Part shown: in pieces, positions 39,049 to 50,936 of the stretch
Layout: each line of letters begins with the position of its first letter
Numbering within the stretch: position 1 is the first letter of the stretch
Source: Actinobacteria bacterium HGW-Actinobacteria-2
Lineage (GTDB): Bacteria; Actinomycetota; Actinomycetes; Propionibacteriales; Propionibacteriaceae
Reading direction: 5' to 3'
DNA length: 64,000 nucleotides
Assembly: GCA_002841335.1 (NCBI GenBank)
Contig: PHEY01000001.1
Coordinates: forward strand, 248,964-312,963
Notes under the pieces: generated by a model
What the model saw: the letters and a program-made list of their open reading frames with translations, nothing else
Databases searched by the model: none
Told to the model about the DNA's origin: nothing
Program-made: the position numbers and the translations under genes

Positions 39049-40803
39049 TCAGGACGCCGCCAGCCAGCGCCGGGCCATCGCGATCCTGGCCTCGACCTGC
39101 TCGGTGGTGGCTTGCGCCAACGGCGGGCCTCCGGCCTCTCGACGCAGACCGGCGTGAATGTGACTGTGCGGCACCCCGCGCAGCCGCGCGACCTGGGATA
39201 CCAGTGAGTTCAGCTCCTTGCGGCGGGCTTCCAGCGCTCGGTGCAGGCTGATCTCGGCGCCGTCGGGCTGTCGGCGCGTCTGGCGATCGCGGCGGGCAAG
39301 TTGGCGGCGCTGCCGTTCGGCGAGCAAGGCGCCCACCTGGTCGGGTTCCAGGAGGCCTGGCAGGCCGAGGTAGTCGGCCTCCTCTTCACTCGACGGGGCG
39401 GTCTGCAGGCCGTACGCGGCGGCATCGAAAAGCACGTGGTCGAAGGCCGCGATCGCCTCCAGGGTCTCCTGCTCGCCTTCGAACTCGGCCACCCGTTGGG
39501 CGCGATTGGCCTCAGCCAGCATGGCCTCCTCGGGATCCCACAGACCTTCTTCGGTCGCCGGCTTTCCGAGGGCGTGATCACGCTGCTTCTCCATGGTGCT
39601 GGCATGGGCCAGCAGGATCGGCACCGTCGGCAGGAACACGCTGGCGATCTCGCCACGTCGGCGGCTGCGCACGAAGCGTCCGACCGCCTGGGCGAAGAAC
39701 AGCGGCGTCGAGGTGGCCGTGGCGTACACCCCCACCGCCAAGCGGGGGACGTCCACACCTTCGGACACCATCCGCACCGCGACCATCCAGCGCTCGACAC
39801 TCGAGCTGAACCGCTCGATCTTGCGGCTCGCGGCGGCGTCATCACTCAGCACCACCGTGGGACGCTCACCGGCGATCTGTTCCAGTGCCCGCGCATACGC
39901 GCGGGCCTGTCTTTGATTGCTGGCGATCACCAACCCACCCGCGTCCGGCACATGCCGGCGCACTTCGGTCAGTCGCCGGTCTGCACTGCGCAGCACGGCG
40001 CCGATCCACTCCCCTGCCGGGTCCAAAGCGGTACGCCAGGCCTGGGCGGTGAGGTCCTTGGTGAGCGGTTCACCGAGGTTCGCGGCCAGCTCGTCGCCGG
40101 CCTTGGTACGCCAGCGCAGACCGCCGCCGTAGGCCATGAACATCACCGGACGCACCACCTGGTCGCGCAAAGCCTCGGCGTAGCCGTAGACGTAGTCCGG
40201 GTCTGAGCGCCGCACCCCGTCGGCACCCTCCAGGTAGCGCACGAACGGGATCGGATCGGTGTCGCTGCGGAACGGCGTACCGGTCAGGCACAAGCGCTTG
40301 GTAGCCAGCTCGAACGCCTGGCGGATGCCTTCACCCCAACTGCGTGAGTCGCCGGCGTGATGGATCTCGTCGAAGATCACCAGCGTCTTGGCTCGCACCG
40401 TGAGAGCCTCCATCCGGTGCACCGCTGCAGCGACGCCGGCGTAGGTGATCGCCTGGCCGTGGAACTGCCGGCTGCGACCCGCCTTGGCTCGTCCCATGCC
40501 CGGATCCAGGTGCAAGCCCACCTTGGCGGCCGCTTCGGCCCACTGAATCTTCAGGTGCTCGGTGGGGGTGACCACGATCACCTGCTCGATCCGTCGCTCG
40601 CCGATCAGGTCCGTGGCGACCCGCAGCGCGAAGGTGGTCTTGCCGGCGCCGGGGGTGGCCACCGTCAGGAAGTCCACAGCGTCGAGGTTGCGGTAGCGGG
40701 CCAGCGCCTCGACCTGCCAGGCCCGCAGGCGCGCCGCGGTGCCCCAGGCTGCGCGGCCGGGGAAGGCAGGAGAAAGCGCATCGAAGGCGCCAGGGGTCGG
40801 CAA
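39049..40803 (-). CDS. DEAD/DEAH box helicase
   Basis: A 584-residue superfamily 2 helicase. Walker A is ATPGAGKT (residues 50-56), Walker B is FDEIHH (144-148), motif III is LCLTGTPFRSD, and motif VI is FAQAVGRFVRSRRRGE. The second RecA-like domain starts near residue 290 (GLVIASNQRQARAYARAL). The C-terminal about 130 residues are charged and helical. It resembles a conserved actinobacterial helicase of unknown role, related to type III restriction helicase subunits but without a nuclease or methylase here. The start appears to be TTG at 40803, just after the vanZ-like stop. Confidence 0.88.
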   Translation of the reverse strand: MPTPGAFDALSPAFPGRAAWGTAARLRAWQVEALARYRNLDAVDFLTVATPGAGKTTFALRVATDLIGERRIEQVIVVTPTEHLKIQWAEAAAKVGLHLDPGMGRAKAGRSRQFHGQAITYAGVAAAVHRMEALTVRAKTLVIFDEIHHAGDSRSWGEGIRQAFELATKRLCLTGTPFRSDTDPIPFVRYLEGADGVRRSDPDYVYGYAEALRDQVVRPVMFMAYGGGLRWRTKAGDELAANLGEPLTKDLTAQAWRTALDPAGEWIGAVLRSADRRLTEVRRHVPDAGGLVIASNQRQARAYARALEQIAGERPTVVLSDDAAASRKIERFSSSVERWMVAVRMVSEGVDVPRLAVGVYATATSTPLFFAQAVGRFVRSRRRGEIASVFLPTVPILLAHASTMEKQRDHALGKPATEEGLWDPEEAMLAEANRAQRVAEFEGEQETLEAIAAFDHVLFDAAAYGLQTAPSSEEEADYLGLPGLLEPDQVGALLAERQRRQLARRDRQTRRQPDGAEISLHRALEARRKELNSLVSQVARLRGVPHSHIHAGLRREAGGPPLAQATTEQVEARIAMARRWLAAS

Positions 40804-40806
40804 GGC

Positions 40807-41220
40807 TCAGCGATCGTCTCTGGTCACCAGCAGCCACACCAGTGCGATCGTGATGCCCACCAGGTCGGCCGCGCCATCGAAGACATCACCGTCGCGTCCG
40901 GGTACCCACAGCAGTTGCACCATCTCGCTGACGGCAGCATGTGCCGCGAAGATCGCCGCGATCAACCACGGCCGCCGGGTCAACCGCCCCAGCAACCAGG
41001 TAGGCACACCGAACAACGCCGCGTGCACCAACTTGTCGACATAGATCGGTTGGGGGATCGATGGGTTGCCCGGCAGGTAGAGCGCCAACAGATGCACCAA
41101 CAACACCGGCGGAACCAACCACCACAGGGCTCGCCGGGTCGGCGGATCCAGATGGACGTCAGGCTCCACCGTCCCCCCGGGGGTGAGGTCCAGCGGTTCG
41201 TCCGGGTCCGCGTCAGCCAA
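40807..41220 (-). CDS. VanZ-like membrane protein
   Basis: A 137-residue protein with four hydrophobic helices and the VanZ-type pattern [21 protein letters not shown] followed by [32 protein letters not shown]. VanZ proteins confer low-level teicoplanin resistance in one context, but most homologues have no known function. The TTG start overlaps the gatB stop, with no strong ribosome site. Confidence 0.8.
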   Translation of the reverse strand: MADADPDEPLDLTPGGTVEPDVHLDPPTRRALWWLVPPVLLVHLLALYLPGNPSIPQPIYVDKLVHAALFGVPTWLLGRLTRRPWLIAAIFAAHAAVSEMVQLLWVPGRDGDVFDGAADLVGITIALVWLLVTRDDR

Positions 41221-42703
41221 GGCGTTCCACGATCAGCTCGCGCACCCTGCCGGCATCGGCCTGCCCGCGCAGGTCCTTCATCACCGCACCGATCAACGCA
41301 CCGGCGGCAGCCATTTTGCCCTCGCGGATCTTCGCGGCCACGTCCGGGTTGGCCTCGATCGCCCGGTCGACCGCTGCGATCAACGCGCCGTCATCGGAGA
41401 CCACCGCCAGCCCACGGGCGCTGACCACCTCGGCAGGCTCACCCTCGCCGGCCAGCACGCCATCGATCACCTGGCGAGCCAGCTTGTCGTTGACCGTGCC
41501 GGCGTCGACCAACGCCTGCACGGCGGCCACCTGCGCCGGTGTGATCGCCAATGCCGTCAGCTCGACTCCGGCCTCGTTGGCGCGCCGAGCCAGCTCGGAC
41601 AGCCACCACTTTCGCGCAGCGGACGCCGGCGCACCCGCGGCCACGGTCGCCTCGATCAGGTCCAACGCACCGGCGTTGACGATGTCAGCGAACTCCTGCT
41701 CGGCGAAACCCCAGGCGGTCTGCAGCCGCTTGCGCTTGACGTCCGGCGCCTCCGGCAAGGTCGCCCGCAACTCTTCGACCCACTCCCGGCTCGGTGCCAC
41801 CGGCACCAGGTCGGGCTCGGGGAAGTAGCGGTAGTCCTCGGCCTGCTCCTTGGAACGGCCCGGGGTGGTGTAGCCCTCCTCGTGCCAGTGCCGGGTCTCC
41901 TGATGCACCTTCCCGCCACCGGCCAGCAGCGCGGCCTGTCGGCGGATCTCGTAGGTGAGAGCGGCCTCGATGCTGCGCAGCGAGTTCACGTTCTTGGTTT
42001 CGGTGCGCAGCCCCAGCTCGGTCTCACCCTTGGGCATCAGCGACACGTTGGCGTCGCAGCGCAGCGAGCCCTGCTCCATCCGGACGTCCGACACGTCCAA
42101 GGCCCGCATCAGGTCGCGCAGGTAGGACACATACGCCTTGGCCACCTGGGGCGCCTTGGCCCCGGTGCCGCGAATCGGCCGCGTGACGATCTCGATCAGC
42201 GGAGTGCCCGCCCGGTTGTAGTCGACCAAGGAGTACTCCGCGTCGCCGATGCGTCCGGTGACGCCACCGGCGTGCACCAGCTTGCCGGCGTCCTCCTCCA
42301 TGTGCGCGCGCTCGATCTCGATCACGAAGACCTCGCCGTCGACCTCCAGCTCGACGCGTCCGTCGAAGGCGATCGGCTCGTCGTACTGGGAGGTCTGGAA
42401 GTCCTTGGTCATGTCCGGGTAGAAGTAGTTCTTCCGGGCGAACCGGCACCATTCGGCGATGTCGCAGCCCAGCGACAGGCCGATCCGGATGGCTGAGGCG
42501 ATCGCGGTGGCGTTGACCACCGGCAGCGAGCCCGGCAAGCCGAGGCACACCGGGCAGGTGTTGGTGTTCGGCTCGGACCCGAAGACGTTGGCGCAGCCGC
42601 AGAACATCTTGGTGGCGGTGTTCAGCTCGACATGCACCTCCAGTCCCAGGACCGGGTCGAACTGCGCCATGGCGTCCTCGAAGGACAGCAGTTCCTCGCT
42701 CAT
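41213..42703 (-). CDS. gatB: Asp-tRNA(Asn)/Glu-tRNA(Gln) amidotransferase subunit B
   Basis: A 496-residue kinase-like subunit that phosphorylates and transamidates misacylated t[25 protein letters not shown] with [18 protein letters not shown] (zinc-binding cysteines), [19 protein letters not shown] and the C-terminal YqeY-like helical tail ([20 protein letters not shown]) are diagnostic. It overlaps the gatA stop (ATGA). Confidence 0.96.
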   Translation of the reverse strand: MSEELLSFEDAMAQFDPVLGLEVHVELNTATKMFCGCANVFGSEPNTNTCPVCLGLPGSLPVVNATAIASAIRIGLSLGCDIAEWCRFARKNYFYPDMTKDFQTSQYDEPIAFDGRVELEVDGEVFVIEIERAHMEEDAGKLVHAGGVTGRIGDAEYSLVDYNRAGTPLIEIVTRPIRGTGAKAPQVAKAYVSYLRDLMRALDVSDVRMEQGSLRCDANVSLMPKGETELGLRTETKNVNSLRSIEAALTYEIRRQAALLAGGGKVHQETRHWHEEGYTTPGRSKEQAEDYRYFPEPDLVPVAPSREWVEELRATLPEAPDVKRKRLQTAWGFAEQEFADIVNAGALDLIEATVAAGAPASAARKWWLSELARRANEAGVELTALAITPAQVAAVQALVDAGTVNDKLARQVIDGVLAGEGEPAEVVSARGLAVVSDDGALIAAVDRAIEANPDVAAKIREGKMAAAGALIGAVMKDLRGQADAGRVRELIVERLG

Positions 42704-44226
42704 CGCACGCCTCCCCGCAGATGCGCACCGGCCGGGCCGGTCGCCAAAGTGTCCAGCAGCGGCGCTCCCCAGCGTTGGGCCAGCGCGTTCTCCAGCGCCG
42801 CCCCCACCCGATAGAGCCGATCATCGGCCAACGCCGGGGCCATGATCTGCAGGCCCACCGGCAACCCGTCGTCCGGGCTGAGTCCGACCGGCACCGACAT
42901 CGCGCAGTTCCCGGCCAGGTTGGACGGGATGGTGCACAGGTCCGCCTTGTACATCGCCAGCGGGTCGTCGACACGCTCACCAATGGTGAAAGCGGTGGTC
43001 GGCGTGGTCGGCGAGACCAGCACATCGGCGTGCGCGAAGGCGGCGTCGAAATCGCGGCTGATCAGGGTGCGCACCTTCTGTGCCGAGCCGTAGTAGGCGT
43101 CGTAGTAGCCCGACGACAGCGCGTAGGTGCCGATGATGATCCGGCGCTTGGCCTCGGCTCCGAAGCCGGCCCCGCGGGTGAGGTTCATCACCTCTTCGGT
43201 GCTGTTCACCCCGTCGTCACCGACCCGCAGCCCGTAGCGCATCGCGTCGAAGCGGGCCAGGTTGGAGCTGACTTCGCTCGGCATGATCAGGTAGTAGGCG
43301 CTGAGCGCGTAGTCGAAGCTCGGGCAGGACACCTCGGTGATCACTGCTCCCAGGCCGGCCAGCACTTCGAGGGCTTCGTTGAAACGCTGCTCCACGCCGG
43401 GCTGGTAGCCCTCGCCGCCGAGCTCGCGCACGACCGCGATCCGCAGGCCCTTGACGTCGGCCTGGCGGGCGGCAGCCACCACATCGGGGACGGGCGCGTT
43501 GATCGAGGTGGAGTCCCGCGGATCCCAGCCGGCGATCACCTCGTGCAGCAGCGCCGCGTCCAGAACGGTTCGTGCGCACGGGCCGGGAGTGTCCAGGCTG
43601 GAGGCCATCGCGACCACGCCGTAGCGGGAGGTGGCACCGTAGGTGGGCTTGACCCCGACCGTCCCGGTGACTGACGCGGGCTGGCGGATCGAACCGCCGG
43701 TGTCCGTACCCAGTGCCAGCGGCGCTTCGAAGGCCGCCAGCGCTGCGGCCGAGCCGCCACCGGAGCCACCGGGGATCTTGGTCAGATCCCAGGGGTTGTG
43801 GGTCGTCTGATAGCCGGAATTCTCGGTGGAGGAACCCATCGCGAACTCGTCCATGTTGGTCTTGCCGAGCACGACGATGCCCGCAGCCAGCACCTTCTCG
43901 GTGATTGTGGAGTTGTACGGCGGAATCCAGCCCTCCAGGATCCGCGAGCCGCAGGTGGTTGGTGCGCCGGTCATGGTGAAGATGTCCTTCATCGCCAGCG
44001 GGACCCCGGCCAGGCGTCCCAGCGGAGCACCGGCTGCACGCTGCTCGTCAACGCTGCTCGCCGCGGCCAGCGCCCGGTCGCCATCGACATGCAGGAAGGC
44101 TTTCACCTGGCCGTCGACGCGCTCGATCTGCTCCAAACACGCGGTGGTGAGCTCTCGGGCGCTCAGTTCCTTGGCGGCGAGCCGATCGCTGAGTTCGGCT
44201 GCGGAGGCGGTCAGCAGTTCGCTCAC
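42700..44226 (-). CDS. gatA: Asp-tRNA(Asn)/Glu-tRNA(Gln) amidotransferase subunit A
   Basis: A 508-residue amidase-signature enzyme releasing ammonia from glutamine. The Ser-cisSer-Lys triad is visible: Lys in [12 protein letters not shown], cis-Ser in [14 protein letters not shown] and the nucleophile Ser in [13 protein letters not shown]. It starts four bases into the gatC stop and is followed by gatB. Presence of GatCAB implies indirect formation of Gln-tRNA and/or Asn-tRNA. Confidence 0.96.
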   Translation of the reverse strand: MSELLTASAAELSDRLAAKELSARELTTACLEQIERVDGQVKAFLHVDGDRALAAASSVDEQRAAGAPLGRLAGVPLAMKDIFTMTGAPTTCGSRILEGWIPPYNSTITEKVLAAGIVVLGKTNMDEFAMGSSTENSGYQTTHNPWDLTKIPGGSGGGSAAALAAFEAPLALGTDTGGSIRQPASVTGTVGVKPTYGATSRYGVVAMASSLDTPGPCARTVLDAALLHEVIAGWDPRDSTSINAPVPDVVAAARQADVKGLRIAVVRELGGEGYQPGVEQRFNEALEVLAGLGAVITEVSCPSFDYALSAYYLIMPSEVSSNLARFDAMRYGLRVGDDGVNSTEEVMNLTRGAGFGAEAKRRIIIGTYALSSGYYDAYYGSAQKVRTLISRDFDAAFAHADVLVSPTTPTTAFTIGERVDDPLAMYKADLCTIPSNLAGNCAMSVPVGLSPDDGLPVGLQIMAPALADDRLYRVGAALENALAQRWGAPLLDTLATGPAGAHLRGGVR

Positions 44227-44519
44227 GCTTCCTCCCCCAGGATCCGCGGCACACGGAAGCGGCCGTCTTCGACCGCGGGCGCACCGGCCAGCACGTCCTC
44301 GCGCGGCAGCGATGGGCGCACCACGTCGTCACGGAACACATTGGTGAGCGGAATCGCATGCGAGGTGGGCGGCACGTCAGGGGTAGCCACCTCGGTCACC
44401 CGCGCCACCGCCGCCAGGATCACATCCAATTGCGGGGCCAGCAGTTCGGTTTCGGACTCGGTCAACCGGACCCGGGCCAACTCGCCCAGTCTGGCCACCT
44501 CGGCTGCGGTCAAAGCCAC
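44223..44519 (-). CDS. gatC: Asp-tRNA(Asn)/Glu-tRNA(Gln) amidotransferase subunit C
   Basis: A 98-residue small subunit that wraps around GatA-Gat[21 protein letters not shown] and the C-terminal [30 protein letters not shown] are typical. I chose GTG 44519 because AGGAG lies 7 nt upstream and the protein then has the usual length. A GTG at 44564 would add 15 residues. Confidence 0.92.
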   Translation of the reverse strand: MALTAAEVARLGELARVRLTESETELLAPQLDVILAAVARVTEVATPDVPPTSHAIPLTNVFRDDVVRPSLPREDVLAGAPAVEDGRFRVPRILGEEA

Positions 44520-44608
44520 CGTCAGACTCCTGCTCAACTCGATGCGACGGACGAGATCCGCCACGGCGTCTCAGTCTAACGGGGGCGTTTGACGCGTTTG
44601 TAACGCTG

Positions 44609-45247
44609 ATGCGCCACACTGTCACGGTGTTCTTGGTTCGAGTAGCTCTTCCTGACCGTCCTGGCTCCCTGGGGGCGGTGGCAACCGCCATGGGTCACGC
44701 CCACGCGGACATCATGGCTGTGGAGATCGTGGAGAAGTACGAGGGCTACGCCATCGACGACTTCATGGTCGAACTGCCCTCAGGGGTAGCCGCCGACACT
44801 TTGGTGACCGCCTGCGAGTCCGAACCCGGTGTCGAAGTGATCTGGGTCTCCCACTATCCCGAGGCCTGGGGCCTGCAGGCCGATGTCGACCTGCTCAACG
44901 CCATGACCGAGGATCCGCAACACGCCGAAGAACTGCTCACCGCGCAGGCGCCGGCGGTCTTTCGCGTGGCCTGGGCCGTTCTGATCGACCGGAAGTCCGG
45001 TGAAGTGCTGACCCGCTCGGAGATGGCACCCGATCTGGACGCCGCCGGCGTCGCGGCCCTCGGCGATCTGAGCCAACTGCGGGTCGAGGAGTTGCCCGAC
45101 GGCTGGATTCCCGGTTGGAGCGACACGTTGATCGCCGTGGCCCCGCTCAAGCGCCGCGCAGCCATCGTGCTGGCCCGCCGCGGCGGTCCGGAGTTCATCA
45201 AGTCCGAGCTCGCCCGGCTGCGACACCTGGCCGCGCTCGCGCTCTGA
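44609..45247 (+). CDS. ACT domain-containing protein
   Basis: A 212-residue cytoplasmic protein with an N-terminal ACT domain (about 8-75: LVRVALPDRPGSLGAVATAMG, ADIMAVEIVEK), the small-molecule-binding fold of amino-acid regulators. The C-terminal 110 residues show a weak second, possibly GNAT- or ACT-like, fold (APAVFRVAWAVLIDR, SDTLIAVAPLKRRAAIVLARRGGPEF). The true start may be GTG 44627. It is divergent from gatCAB, a placement that recurs in actinobacteria. The function is unknown. Confidence 0.75.
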   Translation: MRHTVTVFLVRVALPDRPGSLGAVATAMGHAHADIMAVEIVEKYEGYAIDDFMVELPSGVAADTLVTACESEPGVEVIWVSHYPEAWGLQADVDLLNAMTEDPQHAEELLTAQAPAVFRVAWAVLIDRKSGEVLTRSEMAPDLDAAGVAALGDLSQLRVEELPDGWIPGWSDTLIAVAPLKRRAAIVLARRGGPEFIKSELARLRHLAALAL

Positions 45248-45302
45248 CTCACAAACACCCCGCGACTCAAGAGCATTCGGGAACTGTGGGGCGCCTCGTG
45301 GC

Positions 45303-45506
45303 TCAGTGCAAGATCGTCCACATGTAGAAACCCAGTGCGGACACGGCCGCGAGCGCCACCACCGCTGCGATGATCGCGTACCACCGCTGCCGCTTCTTGG
45401 TGCGGGTGTTCGGGACGTCAACCGGCCCCCACTCCCCCATCACCGGACGGACGCGCGGCGGGGAGCCCTCGTTGAGGTTCAGATTCGAGTTCAGACCTTC
45501 GGGCAC
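45303..45506 (-). CDS. Small single-pass membrane protein
   Basis: A 67-residue protein: a polar N-terminal half (about 40 residues, ending in TRTKKRQRW) followed by one C-terminal hydrophobic helix (YAIIAAVVALAAVSALGFYMW). This is the topology of a tail-anchored protein. The GTG start lies 6 nt after a TAGGAT box. It follows ligA by 9 bp on the same strand. The function is unknown. Confidence 0.65.
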   Translation of the reverse strand: MPEGLNSNLNLNEGSPPRVRPVMGEWGPVDVPNTRTKKRQRWYAIIAAVVALAAVSALGFYMWTILH

Positions 45507-45515
45507 GCCGCGATC

Positions 45516-47588
<2,073 letters not shown>

Positions 47589-47611
47589 CTAGCGCCCGCC
47601 ACCGACGGTGA

Positions 47612-48613
47612 TCAGCCGCGGTGGTAGTCCTCGGCCACGCGTTGGCTCACCCGGCGCAACGAGGCCAGGGCTTGGCTCACCTGAGCCGGCGTCCACGACG
47701 CCATCCCGCAGGCCGGAGTGAGCACGATCGAGGCCGGATCCGGGTTGCCCAGCCGATCCAGCAGCCGCAGCGTGCGGGTGGCCAAGGCGTCGACGCCCAG
47801 CACCTCGCCCACAGTAGGCAGGACCCCCAGATAGCCGGCCAGCCCGGCGTCCAGCGACTCTCCCCACTGATCCAGATCGGCGGCGGTGAGGGTATCGATG
47901 TCCAGGCTCATCCCGCCGATCCCGGCCCGAACCAGCGCCGGCAGCGGCCAGGCGGCTCCCGGCCCCTTCCAGGGAGCACAGCTGTGCACCAGGCTGCGCA
48001 CGCCGACGCGGTCGGCAGCCGCGGCGATCCACCCGAGCGCGGTGACGATCTCGGGCACATCCACCGCGCGGTGGCGGAAGAAGCCTCCCGGCGTGGGCAC
48101 GGCACCGGCAGCGACCGCCGGCAGGGACGGTTCATCGAGTTGCAGCACCAGTTCGGCACCCGGCAGGCGACGGTGCAGGTCGGCCAGCAACACGCTCACG
48201 CTTTCGGCCAGTGACTGGGCGAGGTCTCGGCGGGCGCCACGGTCGGCCAGCACACGTCCGGTGTGCGCGACGCCGAGCGAAGCGGCCAGCGTCCACGGGC
48301 CGGCGACGGCCACCTTGAACCGGCCGGTGTAGCCCTGCGCGTTCTCCTCCAAGACATCCAGGTCGTCGCGCCAGGTGGCTCGCGCCCGCCGCTGATCGAT
48401 GCCTGGCGCGTCGGCCAGCCGCCACTCCCCTGCCTGCAGGTCGGCCGGCAACCCGTCGGGAAGGCCGAGCCCGCGACCGATCAGCTGGGCCCACGGCCCA
48501 CGCGCAGGCAACTCCGGCAGGTAGGGGAAGTCTTCGACCTTGTCGAAGGTCATGCGTGCGGCCGAGGCGAAGTCTGTGCCGGGCAGTGACCCCAGGCCGG
48601 TGACGGTGACCAT
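47612..48613 (-). CDS. MetE C-terminal-domain-like methionine synthase family protein
   Basis: A 333-residue protein matching only the C-terminal (beta/alpha)8 half of cobalamin-independent methionine synthase. Features include TGLGSLPGTD at the start, VLQLDEPSLP, a His-x-Cys pair in LVHSCAPWKG and the third zinc ligand region LTPACGMASWTP. Full MetE has about 750 residues; this stand-alone form occurs between mnmA and ligA in mycobacteria. The methyl donor and acceptor are unknown. ATG overlaps the mnmA stop (ATGA). Confidence 0.8.
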   Translation of the reverse strand: MVTVTGLGSLPGTDFASAARMTFDKVEDFPYLPELPARGPWAQLIGRGLGLPDGLPADLQAGEWRLADAPGIDQRRARATWRDDLDVLEENAQGYTGRFKVAVAGPWTLAASLGVAHTGRVLADRGARRDLAQSLAESVSVLLADLHRRLPGAELVLQLDEPSLPAVAAGAVPTPGGFFRHRAVDVPEIVTALGWIAAAADRVGVRSLVHSCAPWKGPGAAWPLPALVRAGIGGMSLDIDTLTAADLDQWGESLDAGLAGYLGVLPTVGEVLGVDALATRTLRLLDRLGNPDPASIVLTPACGMASWTPAQVSQALASLRRVSQRVAEDYHRG

Positions 48614-49689
48614 CAGGTGCCCGTGGCCGCGATGGTGGCCGCCCCGACCACCCGATCACCGTCGTAGTGGACGGCAGCCTGGCCAGGTGAGACGCCGAAC
48701 ATCGGCGCGTCCAGTTCGATCTCGAGCCGGTCCGCGACGGCGGTGAAGGTCGCGGGCACCGCCTCGGCGTGGGCACGCACCTGCACCAGGCCACGCCAGG
48801 AGCCGCCCACCGCGGCTTCGGTCCAGGTCGGACGAATGGCGCTGATCGTGCGCACCGCCAGCTGCTGCTTGGCCCCGACGGTGACGGTGTTGCTCACCGG
48901 GTCCAGCCCGACCACATACCGCGGACGCCCGTCGGCGGCGGGCACCGACAGGTGCAGGCCGTGACGCTGGCCCACGGTGTAGCGGTAGTAGCCCTGATGA
49001 GCGCCCAGCACCTCGCCGTCGACGTCGACGATGTCGCCGCTGCGCCGACCGAGCCGGTCGTCCAAGAAGCCACCGGTGTCGCCGGTGGGGATGAAGCAGA
49101 TGTCGTAGCTGTCGGGCTTGTCGGCGACCAGGAGACCCCGCTCGGCGGCCTCAACCCGCAGCTCGAGCTTGGAAACGACCTCGCCCAGCGGGAACTCGCA
49201 GTGCGCCAGTTGCTCGGCGGTGAGCACCCCGAGCACGTAGGACTGGTCTTTGGCCGGTTCGGCTGCCCGGTACAGCGACACCTGGTCGTCGGTGCGGTCC
49301 AGCCGGGCGTAGTGCCCGGTGGCCACCCGCTCGAAGCCGAGCGCGACCCCGCGTTCCAGCACCGCGGCGAACTTGATCTTCTCGTTGCAGCGCAGACAGG
49401 GGTTCGGCGTGCGTCCGGCGGCGTACTCGCTGACGAAGTCGGCCACCACGTCATCGGCGAAGCGCTCGGAGAAGTCCCACACGTAGAACGGGATCCCCAA
49501 CACGTCCGCGGCGCGCCGGGCGTCGTTGGCGTCGGCGATCGAGCAGCACCCCCGCGAGCCGCTGCGGAACAGCTCAGGGTTACGCGACAGGGCCAGATGC
49601 ACCCCGGTGACCTCGTGACCGGCCTCCACCAGGCGCGCGGCAGCCACGGCGGAATCGACTCCACCCGACATCGCGGCCAAGACCCGCAT
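48613..49689 (-). CDS. mnmA: tRNA-specific 2-thiouridylase MnmA
   Basis: A 358-residue PP-loop ATPase inserting sulfur at U34 of Glu/Gln/Lys tRNAs. The PP-loop [15 protein letters not shown], first catalytic Cys in [12 protein letters not shown] and second in [13 protein letters not shown] are visible. A GAGAGG ribosome site favours ATG 49689; GTG 49695 is in frame. It follows iscS, its likely sulfur source, by about 27 bp. Confidence 0.95.
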   Translation of the reverse strand: MRVLAAMSGGVDSAVAAARLVEAGHEVTGVHLALSRNPELFRSGSRGCCSIADANDARRAADVLGIPFYVWDFSERFADDVVADFVSEYAAGRTPNPCLRCNEKIKFAAVLERGVALGFERVATGHYARLDRTDDQVSLYRAAEPAKDQSYVLGVLTAEQLAHCEFPLGEVVSKLELRVEAAERGLLVADKPDSYDICFIPTGDTGGFLDDRLGRRSGDIVDVDGEVLGAHQGYYRYTVGQRHGLHLSVPAADGRPRYVVGLDPVSNTVTVGAKQQLAVRTISAIRPTWTEAAVGGSWRGLVQVRAHAEAVPATFTAVADRLEIELDAPMFGVSPGQAAVHYDGDRVVGAATIAATGT

Positions 49690-49716
49690 CGACACCCCTC
49701 TCGGAACCGTTGGAGT

Positions 49717-50850
49717 CTACGTCGCCACGGCGCGCCGTGCGGTCTGCACTGCACCGGGCAACACCGCCACCAGGCGATCGACGTCGGCCGAGGTGGTAGT
49801 AGCACCGAAGGAGAACCGCAGGCTGGCGCCGGCTTCAGCCCGGCTGCGCCCCATGGCGAGGAGCACCTCGCTGGGTTGGTGCATCCCCGCCGTGCACGCC
49901 GAGCCGGTGGACGCATCGATCCCGGCCGCGTCCAGCAGCAGCAGAACGTCGTCGGCCCGGGTGCCGGGGAAGGTCAGGTTGATGATCGCCGGACTGTGCT
50001 CCTCGGCGGAGTTGTCCACCGCACCGTCGATCACAGCGGTGAGCGCCGCCACTCGAGCCCGCAGCGCCTCCAAACGCTCGGCCTCGGCGGCCAGGACGTC
50101 CACGGCGGCCTGGGCAGCGGCGGCGAAGCCGGCCACCAGCGCCACCGGAACCGTGCCGGAGCGAAGCTTGGCCTCCTGGCCGCCGCCGAACCCGCTGGCC
50201 CGCAGCCGCGTTCCGCGCCGGACGACCAGCGCCCCGACTCCCACCGGACCGCCCAGCTTGTGGGCGCTCAGGCTGAGCAGATCCAGCCCGGTCGCCGCGA
50301 AATCGATGGGCAGATGCCCGAACGCCTGGACGCCGTCGCTGTGCGCGAGCGCGCCGCCGGCGTGGGTCCGCTCGACGATCGCAGGCACGTCCTGGATCAC
50401 GCCGGTCTCGTTGTTGACCCACATCACCGACGCGATTGCGGCGCCGTCGACCAGGCGGGCGAAGTCGTCGAGGTCAAGCCGTCCATTCGCATCGACGCCG
50501 GCAACCGCGACCCGGTCGCGCAGGCGACCGATCTCGGCCACCGAGGGATGTTCGATCGCCGAGATCACCACCGGCGCATCAGCGTCAGCCGCGCCGAGCA
50601 GGGCCAGGTTGTTGGCCTCGGTACCCCCGGAGGTGAACACGACTTCGCCGGGCTGAGCGCCGAGGCAGGCGGCCAGGGACTCGCGGGCTTCCTCCACGAT
50701 CCGCCGCGCGCCCCGTCCGGACCCGTGCAGGGCGGAAGGATTACCGTAGCCAGCAAGGGTTTCGGCGATCACGGCGATCACCGACGCCGACATCGGCGAA
50801 CTGGCGGCGTGGTCGACATATGACCGCGACACGTTGATCGAGGTCGTCAT
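49717..50850 (-). CDS. iscS: Cysteine desulfurase (IscS/NifS-like)
   Basis: A 377-residue class V PLP enzyme mobilising sulfur from cysteine. The opening YVDHAASSPMS, FTSGGTEANNLALLG, PLP lysine in SLSAHKLGGPVGVGALVV and the persulfide Cys in STGSACTAGMHQPS are clear. It begins an iscS-mnmA-metE-like-ligA run. GGAAGG precedes ATG 50850. It is divergent from glgX, and the two predicted -10 boxes overlap (plus 50906-50911, minus 50907-50902). Confidence 0.93.
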   Translation of the reverse strand: MTTSINVSRSYVDHAASSPMSASVIAVIAETLAGYGNPSALHGSGRGARRIVEEARESLAACLGAQPGEVVFTSGGTEANNLALLGAADADAPVVISAIEHPSVAEIGRLRDRVAVAGVDANGRLDLDDFARLVDGAAIASVMWVNNETGVIQDVPAIVERTHAGGALAHSDGVQAFGHLPIDFAATGLDLLSLSAHKLGGPVGVGALVVRRGTRLRASGFGGGQEAKLRSGTVPVALVAGFAAAAQAAVDVLAAEAERLEALRARVAALTAVIDGAVDNSAEEHSPAIINLTFPGTRADDVLLLLDAAGIDASTGSACTAGMHQPSEVLLAMGRSRAEAGASLRFSFGATTTSADVDRLVAVLPGAVQTARRAVAT

Positions 50851-50883
50851 TTGCTCATCCTTCCGCCCACCGCGGTTTCAGCC

Positions 50884-50911
50884 TTGTCTGTTCGATGGTC
50901 CAGACTAGGCT
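50884..50911 (+). promoter_or_regulatory. Predicted glgX promoter
   Basis: TTGTCT (50884-50889) and TAGGCT (50906-50911) are separated by 16 bp and lie about 25 bp before the glgX ATG. The complementary strand carries TAGTCT across the same bases, suggesting overlapping divergent promoters with iscS. Confidence 0.5.
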
Positions 50912-50936
50912 GCCTGAACCGGAGCGAAAGCAGGAA

